64,000 nt of DNA from Anaerolineae bacterium (GTDB taxonomy: Bacteria; Chloroflexota; Anaerolineae; Anaerolineales; UBA4823), in NCBI GenBank assembly GCA_003327455.1, contig QOQU01000011.1, positions 62,001 to 126,000 of the forward strand, written 5' to 3'. The notes beneath the pieces were generated by a model. It did not search any database. It was not told the origin of the DNA and saw only the letters and a list, made by a program, of their open reading frames with translations. Within the stretch, counting starts at the first letter, position 1, and each line of letters begins with the position of its first letter. Positions 39,766 through 49,771 of this stretch are shown piece by piece. A program made the position numbers and the translations under genes.

Positions 39766-40131
39766 TCCAACCTGTAAACCACAAACCGCACTTTCGCCGT
39801 TCTTTTTCCACCCACCGGGTGCAAAAAGCTGCGCAATGGCGATTCTATCATCAGGGAGAAACCGGTATTTATTTCATCTTGTTAAGATTTGGTAACAAAT
39901 CTTGCTTTTTGTTTTCCCGCTCTGCTCTGGTTCGGCAATCAAAGTCATGTTCTTGTTCTCCATAACGAAGCGCGGCGGGCGATGCCGTCCATCGCCCGGT
40001 CTTACAACAGGCGCACCCCGATGCTGGTTAAGATCAGCAGGAGCAATATGGCTGCCTCTCCGCGTTCTCAGCCTTACCAGAGCATAACCGAGTCACCTTG
40101 CCTGAGAGTTGCGAGAAACCTGGCTGTCGGC
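39766..40131. other. Intergenic region with a hairpin
   Basis: Contains the perfect inverted repeat AAGATTTG-GTAA-CAAATCTT (39884-39903) followed on the plus strand by GCTTTTTG; it lies about 120 bp upstream of the membrane-protein gene and could be an operator or a terminator for plus-strand readthrough. The rest shows no coding sign. Confidence 0.45.
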
Positions 40132-40557
40132 TTATCCCCCCTGCCAGGGATTGAAGAGTTCTACGCCGCAGGATGAAAAATCTGCTGTGTTGCGGGTGAC
40201 CAGCAGCAGATTGTGAGACAGGGCCGTGGCGGCAATCAGGCTGTCCACGGCAGGCATCTTGCGTCCCTGACCCTCCAGGCGGGCTACCAGCCCGCCCCAG
40301 ACAAGCATCGTGGCAGTGTCTAGCGGCAGAATGCGTCCGTCAAAACGCGGGATTAACGCCTCCATCAGCCAGCGGCTCAAAGCCTCTTTGCGCGGTGAAG
40401 CCTCAAGACGTTCAATCCCGTGCTGAATCTCACCAATCGAAAGCACACTCAGGAATAAGGTCTCCTCATCCACGCTTGACAGCCAGCGAATCACCTGCTC
40501 TTGCGGCTGACGGCGAGTAAATTCGGAGAGGACGCAGGTGTCCAGCAGGGCGTTCAT
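40132..40557 (-). CDS. PIN-domain RNase toxin (VapC/FitB type)
   Basis: 141 residues with PIN acidic residues: Asp6 in NALLDTCVLSEF, Glu in LSIGEIQHG, Asp in PAVDSLIAATA and a C-terminal VTRNTADF. The order fits VapC/FitB toxins that cut tRNA or mRNA. The antitoxin gene lies directly upstream with a 4-nt overlap. Confidence 0.92.
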   Translation of the reverse strand: MNALLDTCVLSEFTRRQPQEQVIRWLSSVDEETLFLSVLSIGEIQHGIERLEASPRKEALSRWLMEALIPRFDGRILPLDTATMLVWGGLVARLEGQGRKMPAVDSLIAATALSHNLLLVTRNTADFSSCGVELFNPWQGG

Positions 40558-40805
40558 GGCAAATCTACCTGGCGCGGCAGGCTACGGTCGCGCTCGATCC
40601 TGACTTCGGAACCCGCCAATGGGGATTCAAGCAGGAACTGCGCCAGGTTTCCGGGCGCGGCGGTCAGACGGCGGTATTCCTCGTAGGGAAGCAACACCAC
40701 GACCTTCTTGCCGCGGCGGGTGACGATCTGCGCCCCATTGCGCAGGGTGCGCTCGACCAGTTCACTGAAGCGGCTTTTCGCCTCCTGCAATTGCCAGGTA
40801 TTCAT
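40554..40805 (-). CDS. Phd/YefM-type antitoxin
   Basis: 83 residues with the Phd/YefM N-terminal DNA-binding pattern MNTWQLQEAKSRFSELVERT and GAQIVTRRGKKVVVLLPYEEYRRL. The C-terminus (SEVRIERDRSLPRQVDLP) should bind the PIN toxin. It probably also represses its own promoter. Confidence 0.92.
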   Translation of the reverse strand: MNTWQLQEAKSRFSELVERTLRNGAQIVTRRGKKVVVLLPYEEYRRLTAAPGNLAQFLLESPLAGSEVRIERDRSLPRQVDLP

Positions 40806-40814
40806 GCTGCACCT

Positions 40815-40870
40815 CCCGATCTGACCAGTCTGACTAGTTAGATTATACTTGCTTTTCCAGTCGAAATCAA
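40815..40870 (-). promoter_or_regulatory. Promoter of the PIN toxin-antitoxin operon
   Basis: Minus strand TTGATT (40870-40865), 17 bp, TATAAT (40847-40842). Between it and the ATG are direct repeats TGACCAGTC/TGACTAGTT (about 40823-40840), echoed by CGACTGGTT further upstream (about 40893), suggesting operator half-sites for the antitoxin. Confidence 0.72.
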
Positions 40871-40969
40871 GCCTTTTTAATGAATTTCACCCGACTGGTT
40901 AGGCGGAATGGGAGAGCGGGGACGCGGCGGTTGGGCTGGACAGGCGGAAGCCTGCCACCCCTGCCGTTG

Positions 40970-41095
40970 GTCTGAATACCCTGACGGGCTAAGGGGGATT
41001 CGGATTTGTTCAGTCTAGACGAGCGCGTCACGAGAGGGGTGGTTGAGTTGTAGTTTTCAGGTGATTGTCATCTGCAGGATGACAGTCACCTTTTG
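40970..41095 (-). repeat. Trailer of the CRISPR array: degenerate repeat and hairpin
   Basis: A degenerate repeat at 40970-41005 (GTCTGAATACCCTGACGGGC...) is followed by a segment that also occurs at 28580-28702. It ends in the hairpin GGTGATTGTCATC/GATGACAGTCACC (41060-41072, 41078-41090). Copy 1 has an additional 33-bp repeat-like insert before the hairpin that is missing here. Confidence 0.75.
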
Positions 41096-42394
41096 GAGGA
41101 AATGCCCTAACGGGCGGACAAGGATTCGGACCTTAACGAGTACGAAGAGAGAGTGGGGGAAATTGAATATCAGTCTTAATGCCCTAACGGGCGGACAAGG
41201 ATTCGGACTAGAAAAATATTATGAATACTCTATCAATAGAATTTTAAAGTCTTAATGCCCTAACGGGCGGACAAGGATTCGGACGACGTCGTAATTTATC
41301 ATTTCAGAGAAACGGAGCAGTCGATTGCTAACAGGTTGATCGTCGATAGGTCTTAATGCCCTAACGGGCGGACAAGGATTCGGACCGCGCTAGCGTGCAT
41401 TTTTCTACCCCTCCCCTGTCCAGGCGGTTTGTCTTAATGCCCTAACGGGCGGACAAGGATTCGGACAGCGCCAGAAACAATTGGTATACAATATGGCCTG
41501 CAGGAAACGTCTTAATGCCCTAACGGGCGGACAAGGATTCGGACTACCTCGCCGTCCCGTTGGCAAACAACAATAGGGACGGCGGGTCTTAATGCCCTAA
41601 CGGGCGGACAAGGATTCGGACGGTAGAGTCATTCTATAAATAACTTCCCCTTCTTTAATGAGTCTTAATGCCCTAACGGGCGGACAAGGATTCGGACAAA
41701 GAAAGGAGAAATGAAATGACTGAGCAGAAATCAGTCTTAATGCCCTAACGGGCGGACAAGGATTCGGACCGAGCTCGAGTCCTTAATCGCCGAGTTGTAA
41801 GTTTGGTCTTAATGCCCTAACGGGCGGACAAGGATTCGGACCCTCAGGGATCTATTGCCCAAAAAAGCTTTTGAACATGTCTTAATGCCCTAACGGGCGG
41901 ACAAGGATTCGGACGAAATACCCAGAGAGGCCTCATATTGAATACAGGGGTAAGCCGTCTTAATGCCCTAACGGGCGGACAAGGATTCGGACCAAAGCTT
42001 CTGGATGGCTAGTCGCGCAGCGTGTTGATAAGCCGGAAGGGTCTTAATGCCCTAACGGGCGGACAAGGATTCGGACCCGAGGCCGCAGGTCTGCGGCGGC
42101 AAGGGTTTTATGTAATCCCAGTATAGGGGGTCTTAATGCCCTAACGGGCGGACAAGGATTCGGACTAATTCTTGAAGCCCGGAAAATTGCACGGATAAGC
42201 TCAGTCTTAATGCCCTAACGGGCGGACAAGGATTCGGACACGCCATCATGCGCGGCGTAGACGGGTGTGCCCTTCGAGCATCCGGTCTTAATGCCCTAAC
42301 GGGCGGACAAGGATTCGGACGATGAGATCGTATGATCGCGTTTACAACTACGTGTTGAGTCTTAATGCCCTAACGGGCGGACAAGGATTCGGAC
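41096..42394 (-). CRISPR. CRISPR array, 17 repeats and 16 spacers
   Basis: The 36-bp repeat begins GTCCGAATCC and ends GGGCATTAAGAC in transcript sense (minus strand), with a small GCCC-GTTA-GGGC stem. Repeats start at 41096, 41173, 41249, 41350, 41431, 41509, 41586, 41662, 41734, 41806, 41879, 41957, 42041, 42130, 42204, 42285 and 42359. All are identical except the terminal one at 41096, whose left end is degenerate. Spacers are 36-48 bp except two of 53 (42077-42129) and 65 bp (41285-41349). The leader is on the right. No cas genes in the window; variable spacer lengths are compatible with a type III or I-B-like system acting in trans. Confidence 0.97.
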
Positions 42395-42650
42395 CCCGAT
42401 TGCTCTCTTTTTCACAAGACCCACTTTACCCCTTCTTTTTGCCTCAACTCTGCCTCAGGCGCCCCACTTGTGCGCCTGTTTTTGCCTCCATTGGGCTTGT
42501 TTTCTCCCACTTGTTAAGGTTCACTGCCATTTTGCGTACCCCCCTCCCCTTTCAGCCCATTTTTGCCCGTTTTTCAAGGGGGGGTGCGCAAAAACGGTTC
42601 TCTAGAGCGCATTATACCCGCTTTTCCCGCTTTGACAAGGGTTTTTGCGG
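42395..42650 (-). promoter_or_regulatory. CRISPR leader, copy 2
   Basis: Directly abuts the first repeat. Minus-strand promoter TTGTCA (42638-42633), 16 bp, TATAAT (42616-42611), giving a leader transcript of roughly 210 nt. A long inverted repeat, TTTTGCGTACCCCCC (42530-42544) with GGGGGGTGCGCAAAA (42579-42593), is conserved with the copy at 28.8-28.9 kb. The part next to the array is pyrimidine-rich on the plus strand. Confidence 0.82.
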
Positions 42651-42783
42651 CTGACAGGTGCCAGGTAGGGCGATCCAGGTTGCCGACCGGCAGACACCTG
42701 CGGCGGCGCGGAGGAGCGCCAGCGTCTCATCCTCAGGGCAGACGAGCGGCATGCCCGGCGGAGGACGCTGGCGGTTGCATTGA

Positions 42784-44040
<1,257 letters not shown>

Positions 44041-44057
<17 letters not shown>

Positions 44058-44640
44058 TGGAGCGGTCCTCCTTCAATAGCATTCGTCTGAGGGATTGCAG
44101 GCCGCGATGCTGCAAGGCTTTGACCGCCGTCAGCGGCTTTTGCAGGGCGGCGGCGATGCTCGGTTGATCCCAGCCTTCGATGAAATGCAAGACGATCACC
44201 AGGCGTTGCTCGGCGGTCAGATGAGCCAGGGCGGCGCGGGCTTGCTCCTGTAAGAAGTGGCTTTCACTCTCGATATCCACTGCCTGCTGTGGATCGGCAA
44301 GGCGCTCGTCGAACATCTCCAGCGGGCGGCGTCCCTTCTGGCGATAATGGTCCTGAATCCAGTTATGAGCAATGCGGTAAAGATAGGGTTTTAGCTCGCG
44401 AATCGGTTGGGCGCCGTTGCGGAGAGCTTTCAAGAAGCGGAAGAAGGTTTCGGCAACACACTCTTCCGCCAGATCCTCATCGCCCAACAGGCGCAAGGCG
44501 AAAGCATACAGGGCCGGGCTATAGGTGTCATAAATTTCCGCCAGGGCCTGCTCGTCAAAGGCAGCCAGTCGCTCAGAAAGGCGTTCAGCAGACAGGATGG
44601 ATATCTTCTCCACTTCTATATATGACGGAAAGAGCGCCAA
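44041..44640 (-). CDS. ECF-type RNA polymerase sigma factor
   Basis: 199 residues with region 2 (LAEIYDTYSPALYAFALRLL, GDEDLAEECVAETFFRFLKA) and region 4 (LTAEQRLVIVLHFIEGWDQPSIAAAL). The paired DUF5667 membrane protein follows with a 17-nt overlap, a pairing seen in Chloroflexota. It probably controls an envelope response; its own promoter is not obvious. Confidence 0.93.
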
Positions 44641-44725
44641 AAAGATACGCCCTCAGGAGGAAGGCGTTTTCCTTTCAGGTCAGGCAGTCTCCACAGCAAA
44701 CCCCTGGTATGGTTTGGAGGCGTTT

Positions 44726-46420
44726 TTACGGGGTAGGGGTGAGTTCCGAATCTGGTTGAGGACGACGGGCACGCACAAACCACTGCAGGATGTTGCTGAA
44801 ACGATCGGTCGGATCGAACAGCGGTCCAATGCGCACGTTCTGGATGGTGTCATCCACGGCGTAGTTATAGACCGGATAGAACAGCGGCAAAGCGGGCAAC
44901 TGGCTGAGGAAGCGCACCTGGAAATTGCGATACAGGCGGGCGCGTTCGCCCCAGTCGGGGGTGATGCGGGCTTTTTCCAGATATTCACTTGCCAGACGAT
45001 CATCCCATTGGGCGTAGTTCTGTCCTTCGTCCATCTGGGCTTGATCCCAGAAGGGATAGGGATCGGGATCGGGGGAGCGGGTGAAATTCAACTCGACCAG
45101 GGCCGCCTGATAGCTGCGCGGCTCCAGATACTGGCTCATTAAAGTCTCGAACGGCACGCCCTTCGGGGTTACCTGCACGCCTAATTTCGCCCAACTCTGG
45201 GCAATGCTCTCGGCAAGTTCGGCATAGTCTGGCGAGTCGGGATAGACCAGTTCAAAGCGCAACGCCACGCCATCCTTGGCGCGTGCTTCTCCGCCCTCCG
45301 GCGGGAAGGTGTAGCCAGCCTGCCTGATCAGGTTTAGAGCCTCTTCGGGATTGTAGGGGATGCGCTCGGTTTCTTCGTAATACGCCCAGGTGCCCGGCAG
45401 GATGACGCTGTCGGCGATGATTGCCTGTCCGCCTCGCAACACATCGATCATGCGCTGGCGATTCAGCCCCATCAGCAAGGCGCGGCGGATGCTCACATCC
45501 TGAAAGAACGGCAAATCGGGGTGGTTCAGGTTGAGGAAGATGAGCGTCAGTGAAGGCAGGCGCGCCGTATAGAGATTTAAGCCCACTTCGGCGAGCACGT
45601 CCTTCAGGATGGGTTCGTCAACGCGGCTGATGCCCAGGACCTCTTTTGCCCGGTAGGCATTGAGCGCCGCGGTGGAATCAGGATAGTAGCGGAAGATCAC
45701 CTCGTCGATGTAGGGTCGCCCCAGGTAGTATTGTTCAAAAGCCCGCAGAGAAACACCGACAATCTGCCCATCCTCGCTGAGGAAGCGCTCAAAGCGGAAG
45801 GGTCCGCTGCCGATGGGCTGCAAATTGAACGGGGCGTTTTGCATCGCCTCCACGCTCGTCCCGCCCAGAAGGTGTTTGGGCAAGATGCCAAAGGTAAGAT
45901 AATCCAGAAAGGGCGCAAAGGCGGCCGGCAAGCGAAACTGGATGGTTTTGGCATCCAGAGGCAACACCTGAATCTGCCGCCACATCTCCTTGATGTCATC
46001 GGGCAAAGGGGAAGCCTCGCTGCGCAAGGCATCGACCGTGAAGAGGACATCATCGCTGGTGACGGCTTCGCCGTCGTGCCAGACGGCATTGGGGCGGATG
46101 GAGAGGTTGTACGCTTTGCCGTCTGCCGAAATCCCCCACGACTCGGCCAGATCGGGCTGAGGCACACCGCGCTCGTCAAATTTAATCAAAGCCGAGTATA
46201 ACAGGCGATCGACATCCCGGTCAGCCGGGTTGGCAATATCCAGGAGCGGGTTCAATCGCCCCAAACTACCGATCAATGCTTCGCTATACAAGCCACCGCT
46301 GACCGGTTGCAGCCCCACGCTGCCCGCCTGCGGAGCAGCCGACTGTTGACTCCAGAGCAGCAGGGCAATGGCGATCAGCGACAGCCCCAGCAGGATCAAT
46401 TGCCAGCGGATGGACTTCAT
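44726..46420 (-). CDS. Peptide ABC transporter substrate-binding protein (SBP_bac_5)
   Basis: 564 residues with an N-terminal hydrophobic signal or anchor (LILLGLSLIAIALLLW; no lipobox Cys). SBP family 5 marks: LNPLLDIANPADRDVDRLLY, LAESWGISADGKAYNLSIRP, AVWHDGEAVTSDDVLFTVDA and SGPFRFERF. It binds oligopeptides or similar solutes outside the cell. No permease or ATPase is adjacent, so it is an orphan. SecG lies upstream on the same strand. Confidence 0.92.
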   Translation of the reverse strand: MKSIRWQLILLGLSLIAIALLLWSQQSAAPQAGSVGLQPVSGGLYSEALIGSLGRLNPLLDIANPADRDVDRLLYSALIKFDERGVPQPDLAESWGISADGKAYNLSIRPNAVWHDGEAVTSDDVLFTVDALRSEASPLPDDIKEMWRQIQVLPLDAKTIQFRLPAAFAPFLDYLTFGILPKHLLGGTSVEAMQNAPFNLQPIGSGPFRFERFLSEDGQIVGVSLRAFEQYYLGRPYIDEVIFRYYPDSTAALNAYRAKEVLGISRVDEPILKDVLAEVGLNLYTARLPSLTLIFLNLNHPDLPFFQDVSIRRALLMGLNRQRMIDVLRGGQAIIADSVILPGTWAYYEETERIPYNPEEALNLIRQAGYTFPPEGGEARAKDGVALRFELVYPDSPDYAELAESIAQSWAKLGVQVTPKGVPFETLMSQYLEPRSYQAALVELNFTRSPDPDPYPFWDQAQMDEGQNYAQWDDRLASEYLEKARITPDWGERARLYRNFQVRFLSQLPALPLFYPVYNYAVDDTIQNVRIGPLFDPTDRFSNILQWFVRARRPQPDSELTPTP

Positions 46421-46484
46421 GGAAGAGAGCGTAAAAGTCTCCAGACGAAGGATGGAGAGCGAAAGAATCAGGGTGGCAGAACGC

Positions 46485-46709
46485 CTACCCCGCCACTATC
46501 ACTGTGGCAATCGCCAGCAGGACGAAAAGCACACTCAGCAGGATCGTCAGGCGAAAGAGGGTTTTCTCGACGCCGCGTCTGGCGGTGAAAAAGCCGCCGC
46601 TATCGCCGCCGGTCAGGCCCCCCAGCCCGGCGCCCTTGCTCTGTAAGATCACACTGGCGATCAGGGCAATCGACACAATAATCAAGGCAACATCTAAATA
46701 TCGTTCCAC
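46485..46709 (-). CDS. secG: Preprotein translocase subunit SecG
   Basis: 74 residues from a GTG start at 46709 (GGAGG 5 nt upstream). Two hydrophobic helices flank the conserved SecG loop: VALIIVSIALIASVILQSKGAGLGGLTG (written here in part), GGFFTARRGVEKTLFRLT, then LLSVLFVLLAIATVIV. Accessory subunit of SecYEG. A minus-strand TATAAT at 46800-46795 may be its promoter; the his promoter lies just beyond, diverging. Confidence 0.9.
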   Translation of the reverse strand: MERYLDVALIIVSIALIASVILQSKGAGLGGLTGGDSGGFFTARRGVEKTLFRLTILLSVLFVLLAIATVIVAG

Positions 46710-46857
46710 ACAAGCCTCCAGGGTTTGCAATGCGCCCGTTCGCCTGCCCGTTTCGGGCGGCACACGGCGCTGCAATTCGTTTGATAGCTTGGGGATTATA
46801 CCTTAAAACTCGAACTCAGTTGAGCAGCAATTGGATGAGCAAGAATCATCGAAACCC

Positions 46858-46885
46858 TTGTCAAATCCGAGAAGGTTGGTATAAT
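46858..46885 (+). promoter_or_regulatory. his operon promoter
   Basis: TTGTCA (46858-46863), 16 bp, TATAAT (46880-46885), the same spacing as in both CRISPR leaders. The start of transcription is expected about 46892, only some 5 nt before the leader-peptide ATG. Confidence 0.85.
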
Positions 46886-46896
46886 TCCGCCCCAAG

Positions 46897-46971
46897 ATGG
46901 CAACCGTTCGCACCCACGCCCATCATCATTGCCCCTCCCGCACAGCCGGGTGGCTTTGGCGCGTGGGTTGA
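46897..46971 (+). CDS. hisL: Histidine-operon leader peptide
   Basis: A 24-codon frame: MATVRTHAHHHC then PSRTAGWLWRVG and a TGA stop. It has four His codons in five positions (His7, His9-11), placed between a strong promoter and a terminator ahead of hisG, exactly where an attenuator leader belongs. No ribosome site can fit before the ATG if transcription starts near 46892, so translation is probably leaderless. Ribosome stalling at the His codons when His-tRNA is scarce would favour antitermination. Confidence 0.85.
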   Translation: MATVRTHAHHHCPSRTAGWLWRVG

Positions 46972-47036
46972 GCGACCCATCGATTTTATAAACTCAGCAC
47001 GCAAACGCCCCCGGTTAAGCCCCGGGGCGTTTTTTA
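46944..47036 (+). terminator. his attenuator: pause hairpins and terminator
   Basis: Hairpins AGCC-GGGT-GGCT (46944-46955) and TGGGT-TGAGCG-ACCCA (46964-46979) overlap the end of the leader frame; a competing pairing GCGTG...TGAG (46961-46972) with CTCAGCACGC (46993-47002) is possible. The terminator stem spans 47005-47030 (ACGCCCCCGG region with CCGGGGCGT) followed by TTTTTTATT. This geometry fits classical translation-coupled attenuation of hisG. Confidence 0.82.
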
Positions 47037-47062
47037 TTCTGGATCAGAGAAGGAAGCGCAAG

Positions 47063-48091
47063 ATGACCAATCGCACCCAAATTCGACTGGCTTTGCCCTC
47101 CAAAGGGCGCTTAGAGCTTCAGGCGCTGGAATTTTTGAGTATGGCTGGACTGCCGATCTTCAAACCCAACCCGCGCCAGTATCAGGCAACCATCCCCGCC
47201 CTGCCGGAACTGAGCGTCATCTTTCAGCGGGCAGGAGACATCGTGGTCAGCGTCCGCCAGGGCAGCGTGGATTTCGGCATCACCGGGCTGGATGCCGTCG
47301 AGGAAAAGCGCGGCGAAAACGGCGAAGTGCTGATCCTGCACGACCACCTGGGTTTTGGGCAGTGCGCCCTGAAGCTGGCCGTACCCGAAAGCTGGAGCGA
47401 GGTAGTTGACCTGGAGTCCCTGCGGCGCAAAGCTGAGCAATTGGGTCATCCCCTGCGTGTGGCAACCAAATTTCCCGTCCTGACCGGGCGCTTCCTGCAA
47501 AAGCATGCCATTCCGCACACCCTGATTGCCGCCGAAGGCACGCTGGAGACCGCTCCCAACATCGGTTATGCCGATCTCATCGCCGATCTGGTTTCGTCGG
47601 GTCAAACCCTGCAAGATAACCGCCTGCGCCCCCTGCTGGATGGCGAAATCCTGCGCTCAGAAGCGGCGCTCATCGCCAATCGGCGGGCGCTCAGAGAGCA
47701 TCCGGCTGTGCTCGAGATGGGACGCCAACTGCTGGAGTACATCGAAGCCCACCTGCGCGCCAAAGAGAACCTGCTGGTGATCGCCAACATGCGCGGCGAA
47801 AGCCCCACCCAGATCGCCCAGGCAATGTTCACCCGGCAGGTGATCGGCGGCTTGCAGGGCCCCACCATCAGCCCGGTGCTGGTGCGCGACAAAGAGCAGA
47901 ACTGGTACTCGGTCACCATTGTCGTGCGGCGCGATCAGCTCAGCCAGGCAATTGCCGAACTGCGTTCGATTGGTGGCAGTGGCATCATCGTCACCCCGGT
48001 AACCTATATCTTCGAAGAAGAGCCGCCCCGTTATAAAGCGATGCTGGCGGCAGTGAAGGAGTTCAACCATGCAAATCCGCCCTCATATTGA
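47063..48091 (+). CDS. hisG: ATP phosphoribosyltransferase (long form)
   Basis: 342 residues from ATG 47063 (GAAGGAAG upstream); the open frame before it is part of the attenuator region. First step of histidine synthesis, joining ATP and PRPP. N-terminus RLALPSKGRLELQALEFLSM, catalytic regions LEFLSMAGLPIFKPNPRQY and ETAPNIGYADLIADLVSSGQT, and a C-terminal regulatory domain (GLQGPTISPVL, WYSVTIVVRRDQL), so it is the HisZ-independent long form with feedback control. It overlaps hisC by 23 nt. Confidence 0.95.
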   Translation: MTNRTQIRLALPSKGRLELQALEFLSMAGLPIFKPNPRQYQATIPALPELSVIFQRAGDIVVSVRQGSVDFGITGLDAVEEKRGENGEVLILHDHLGFGQCALKLAVPESWSEVVDLESLRRKAEQLGHPLRVATKFPVLTGRFLQKHAIPHTLIAAEGTLETAPNIGYADLIADLVSSGQTLQDNRLRPLLDGEILRSEAALIANRRALREHPAVLEMGRQLLEYIEAHLRAKENLLVIANMRGESPTQIAQAMFTRQVIGGLQGPTISPVLVRDKEQNWYSVTIVVRRDQLSQAIAELRSIGGSGIIVTPVTYIFEEEPPRYKAMLAAVKEFNHANPPSY

Positions 48092-49178
48092 AAATCTGCC
48101 TGCCTACACCCCTATCGAACCCTTTGAGGTACTCTCAGCCCGCCTCGGTCGTCCTCCCGAAGCGATTGTCAAGCTGGATGCCAACGAAAACCCTTATGGG
48201 CCACTGCCCGGCGTCCGCCAGGCGCTTGCCGAACTGCCGTTTGTCCACATCTATCCCGACCCCGAAAGCCGCGCTTTGCGGCGGGCGATTGCCGAATTTC
48301 TCGCCGTACCGATGGAGCATATCCTGGCCGGAGCCGGCGCAGATGAGTTGATTGACCTGCTGATGCGCGTCTTTTTAGAGCCCGGAGACGGCGTTGTGGT
48401 GTGTCCGCCCACCTTTGGTATGTATGACTTCGATGGACGACTGAACAACGCCAGAGTCATTGAAGTGCCCCGCCGCCAGGATTTTTCGCCTGACCTGCCT
48501 GCCCTGCGCCGGGTGGTTGAAAACGAACGCCCCAAGTTGCTCTTTCTGGCTACCCCCAACAATCCAGATGGCTCCCTGCCCGACGGCGCAGAACTGGACG
48601 AAATCCTGAATCTGCCCACCCTGGTGGTGCTGGACGAAGCCTATATCGAATTTGCCGACCCACAAGGCAGTTTGGGACGCAGTATCAGCCGGGTTGGGCA
48701 GGTGCCTCACACGCGCAACCTGGTCGTCCTGCGCACCTTCAGCAAGCTGGCTGGTCTGGCAGGTTTGCGGGTGGGGTACGGCGTCTTTCCCGAGTGGCTG
48801 ATGCCCACCCTGTGGAAAGCCAAACAGCCCTACAATGTCAACGTCGCGGCCAGCACAGCCGCCATCGCCGCCCTGCAGCACGCCGATCAACTGGAGGAAG
48901 TTGTCGGGCGTCTGATTGCCGAGCGGGAGCGCCTGGCGCAAGCCCTTGCCCGTTATCCCTTCCTTTCAATGTATCCTTCCCGGGCAAACTACCTCTTGCT
49001 GCGCGTGCGGGGGATCGAAGCCGCCGAATTGAAGCGCAGGCTGATGATGGATTATGGCATTCTGGTGCGCTATTTCAGCACGCCGCGCCTGAAGGATTGC
49101 ATTCGCATCAGTGTTGGCAAACCGCAAGACACCGACGCGCTGCTGAAAGCGCTGGATGAGATTGCAAAGGAGGTCTGA
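48069..49178 (+). CDS. hisC: Histidinol-phosphate aminotransferase
   Basis: 369 residues, class I/II PLP aminotransferase. [19 protein letters not shown] near the N-terminus, [25 protein letters not shown] and the PLP lysine motif [16 protein letters not shown]. Converts imidazole acetol phosphate to histidinol phosphate. The start lies inside the end of hisG; the stop overlaps the first base of hisB, so all genes are coupled. Confidence 0.95.
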   Translation: MQIRPHIENLPAYTPIEPFEVLSARLGRPPEAIVKLDANENPYGPLPGVRQALAELPFVHIYPDPESRALRRAIAEFLAVPMEHILAGAGADELIDLLMRVFLEPGDGVVVCPPTFGMYDFDGRLNNARVIEVPRRQDFSPDLPALRRVVENERPKLLFLATPNNPDGSLPDGAELDEILNLPTLVVLDEAYIEFADPQGSLGRSISRVGQVPHTRNLVVLRTFSKLAGLAGLRVGYGVFPEWLMPTLWKAKQPYNVNVAASTAAIAALQHADQLEEVVGRLIAERERLAQALARYPFLSMYPSRANYLLLRVRGIEAAELKRRLMMDYGILVRYFSTPRLKDCIRISVGKPQDTDALLKALDEIAKEV

Positions 49179-49771
49179 TGATGCGTCTGGCTGAATTTTC
49201 ACGCAAAACCGCCGAGACGGACATCTCGATTGCGCTGAACCTGGACGGAACGGGCAAGACGGAGATCAACACCGGGCTGGGGTTTCTGGATCACCTGCTG
49301 ACTAATTTTGCCCTGCATGGCTTATTCGATCTGCGCCTGCACGCTCAGGGCGATCTGCACGTTGACGCGCACCACACGGTGGAGGATGTCGCCCTGGTGT
49401 TGGGCAGCGCTTTCGACCGCGCTCTGGGCGAACGGCGCGGGATTGTGCGCATGGCGGACGCTTTTACCCCCATGGACGAGGCTCTGGCGCATGTGGCGGT
49501 CGATCTCTCCGGTCGTCCGTATGCCGTCATTCAAGTCGAGTGGAAAACGACGGCAATCGGCGCAATACCCACCAGCCTGTTCACCCATTTCTTCGAGTCG
49601 TTTGCCATCACGGCGCGCAGTAACGTACACGCTCGCCTGCTCTACGGTCGTGATGACCATCATCAGGCAGAAGCGCTTTTCAAAGCTCTGGCGCGCGCCC
49701 TGGAAAAGGCAACCCGCATTGACCCACGCCGCGCCGAAAGTATCCCTTCCACCAAAGGCAGCCTGGCATGA
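49178..49771 (+). CDS. hisB: Imidazoleglycerol-phosphate dehydratase
   Basis: 197 residues, single-domain HisB without the N-terminal phosphatase found in enterics. Metal-binding repeats [29 protein letters not shown] and [17 protein letters not shown]. Either ATG 49178 or 49181 may start it (TGATGATG). Since the phosphatase domain is missing, histidinol-phosphate phosphatase must be a separate protein. Confidence 0.95.
   Translation: MMRLAEFSRKTAETDISIALNLDGTGKTEINTGLGFLDHLLTNFALHGLFDLRLHAQGDLHVDAHHTVEDVALVLGSAFDRALGERRGIVRMADAFTPMDEALAHVAVDLSGRPYAVIQVEWKTTAIGAIPTSLFTHFFESFAITARSNVHARLLYGRDDHHQAEALFKALARALEKATRIDPRRAESIPSTKGSLA

Noticed and set aside
39884-39903. AAGATTTG-GTAA-CAAATCTT as a transcription terminator
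   Set aside because: No plus-strand gene ends there and the T tract is delayed; kept only as a hairpin of unknown use.
40081-40140. Glycine-riboswitch-like CTCTCAGGCAA on the minus strand (as CCTTGCCTGAGAGT on plus)
   Set aside because: The upstream aptamer parts (GGAGAG, GCCGAAGG) are missing and no gcv-type gene follows.
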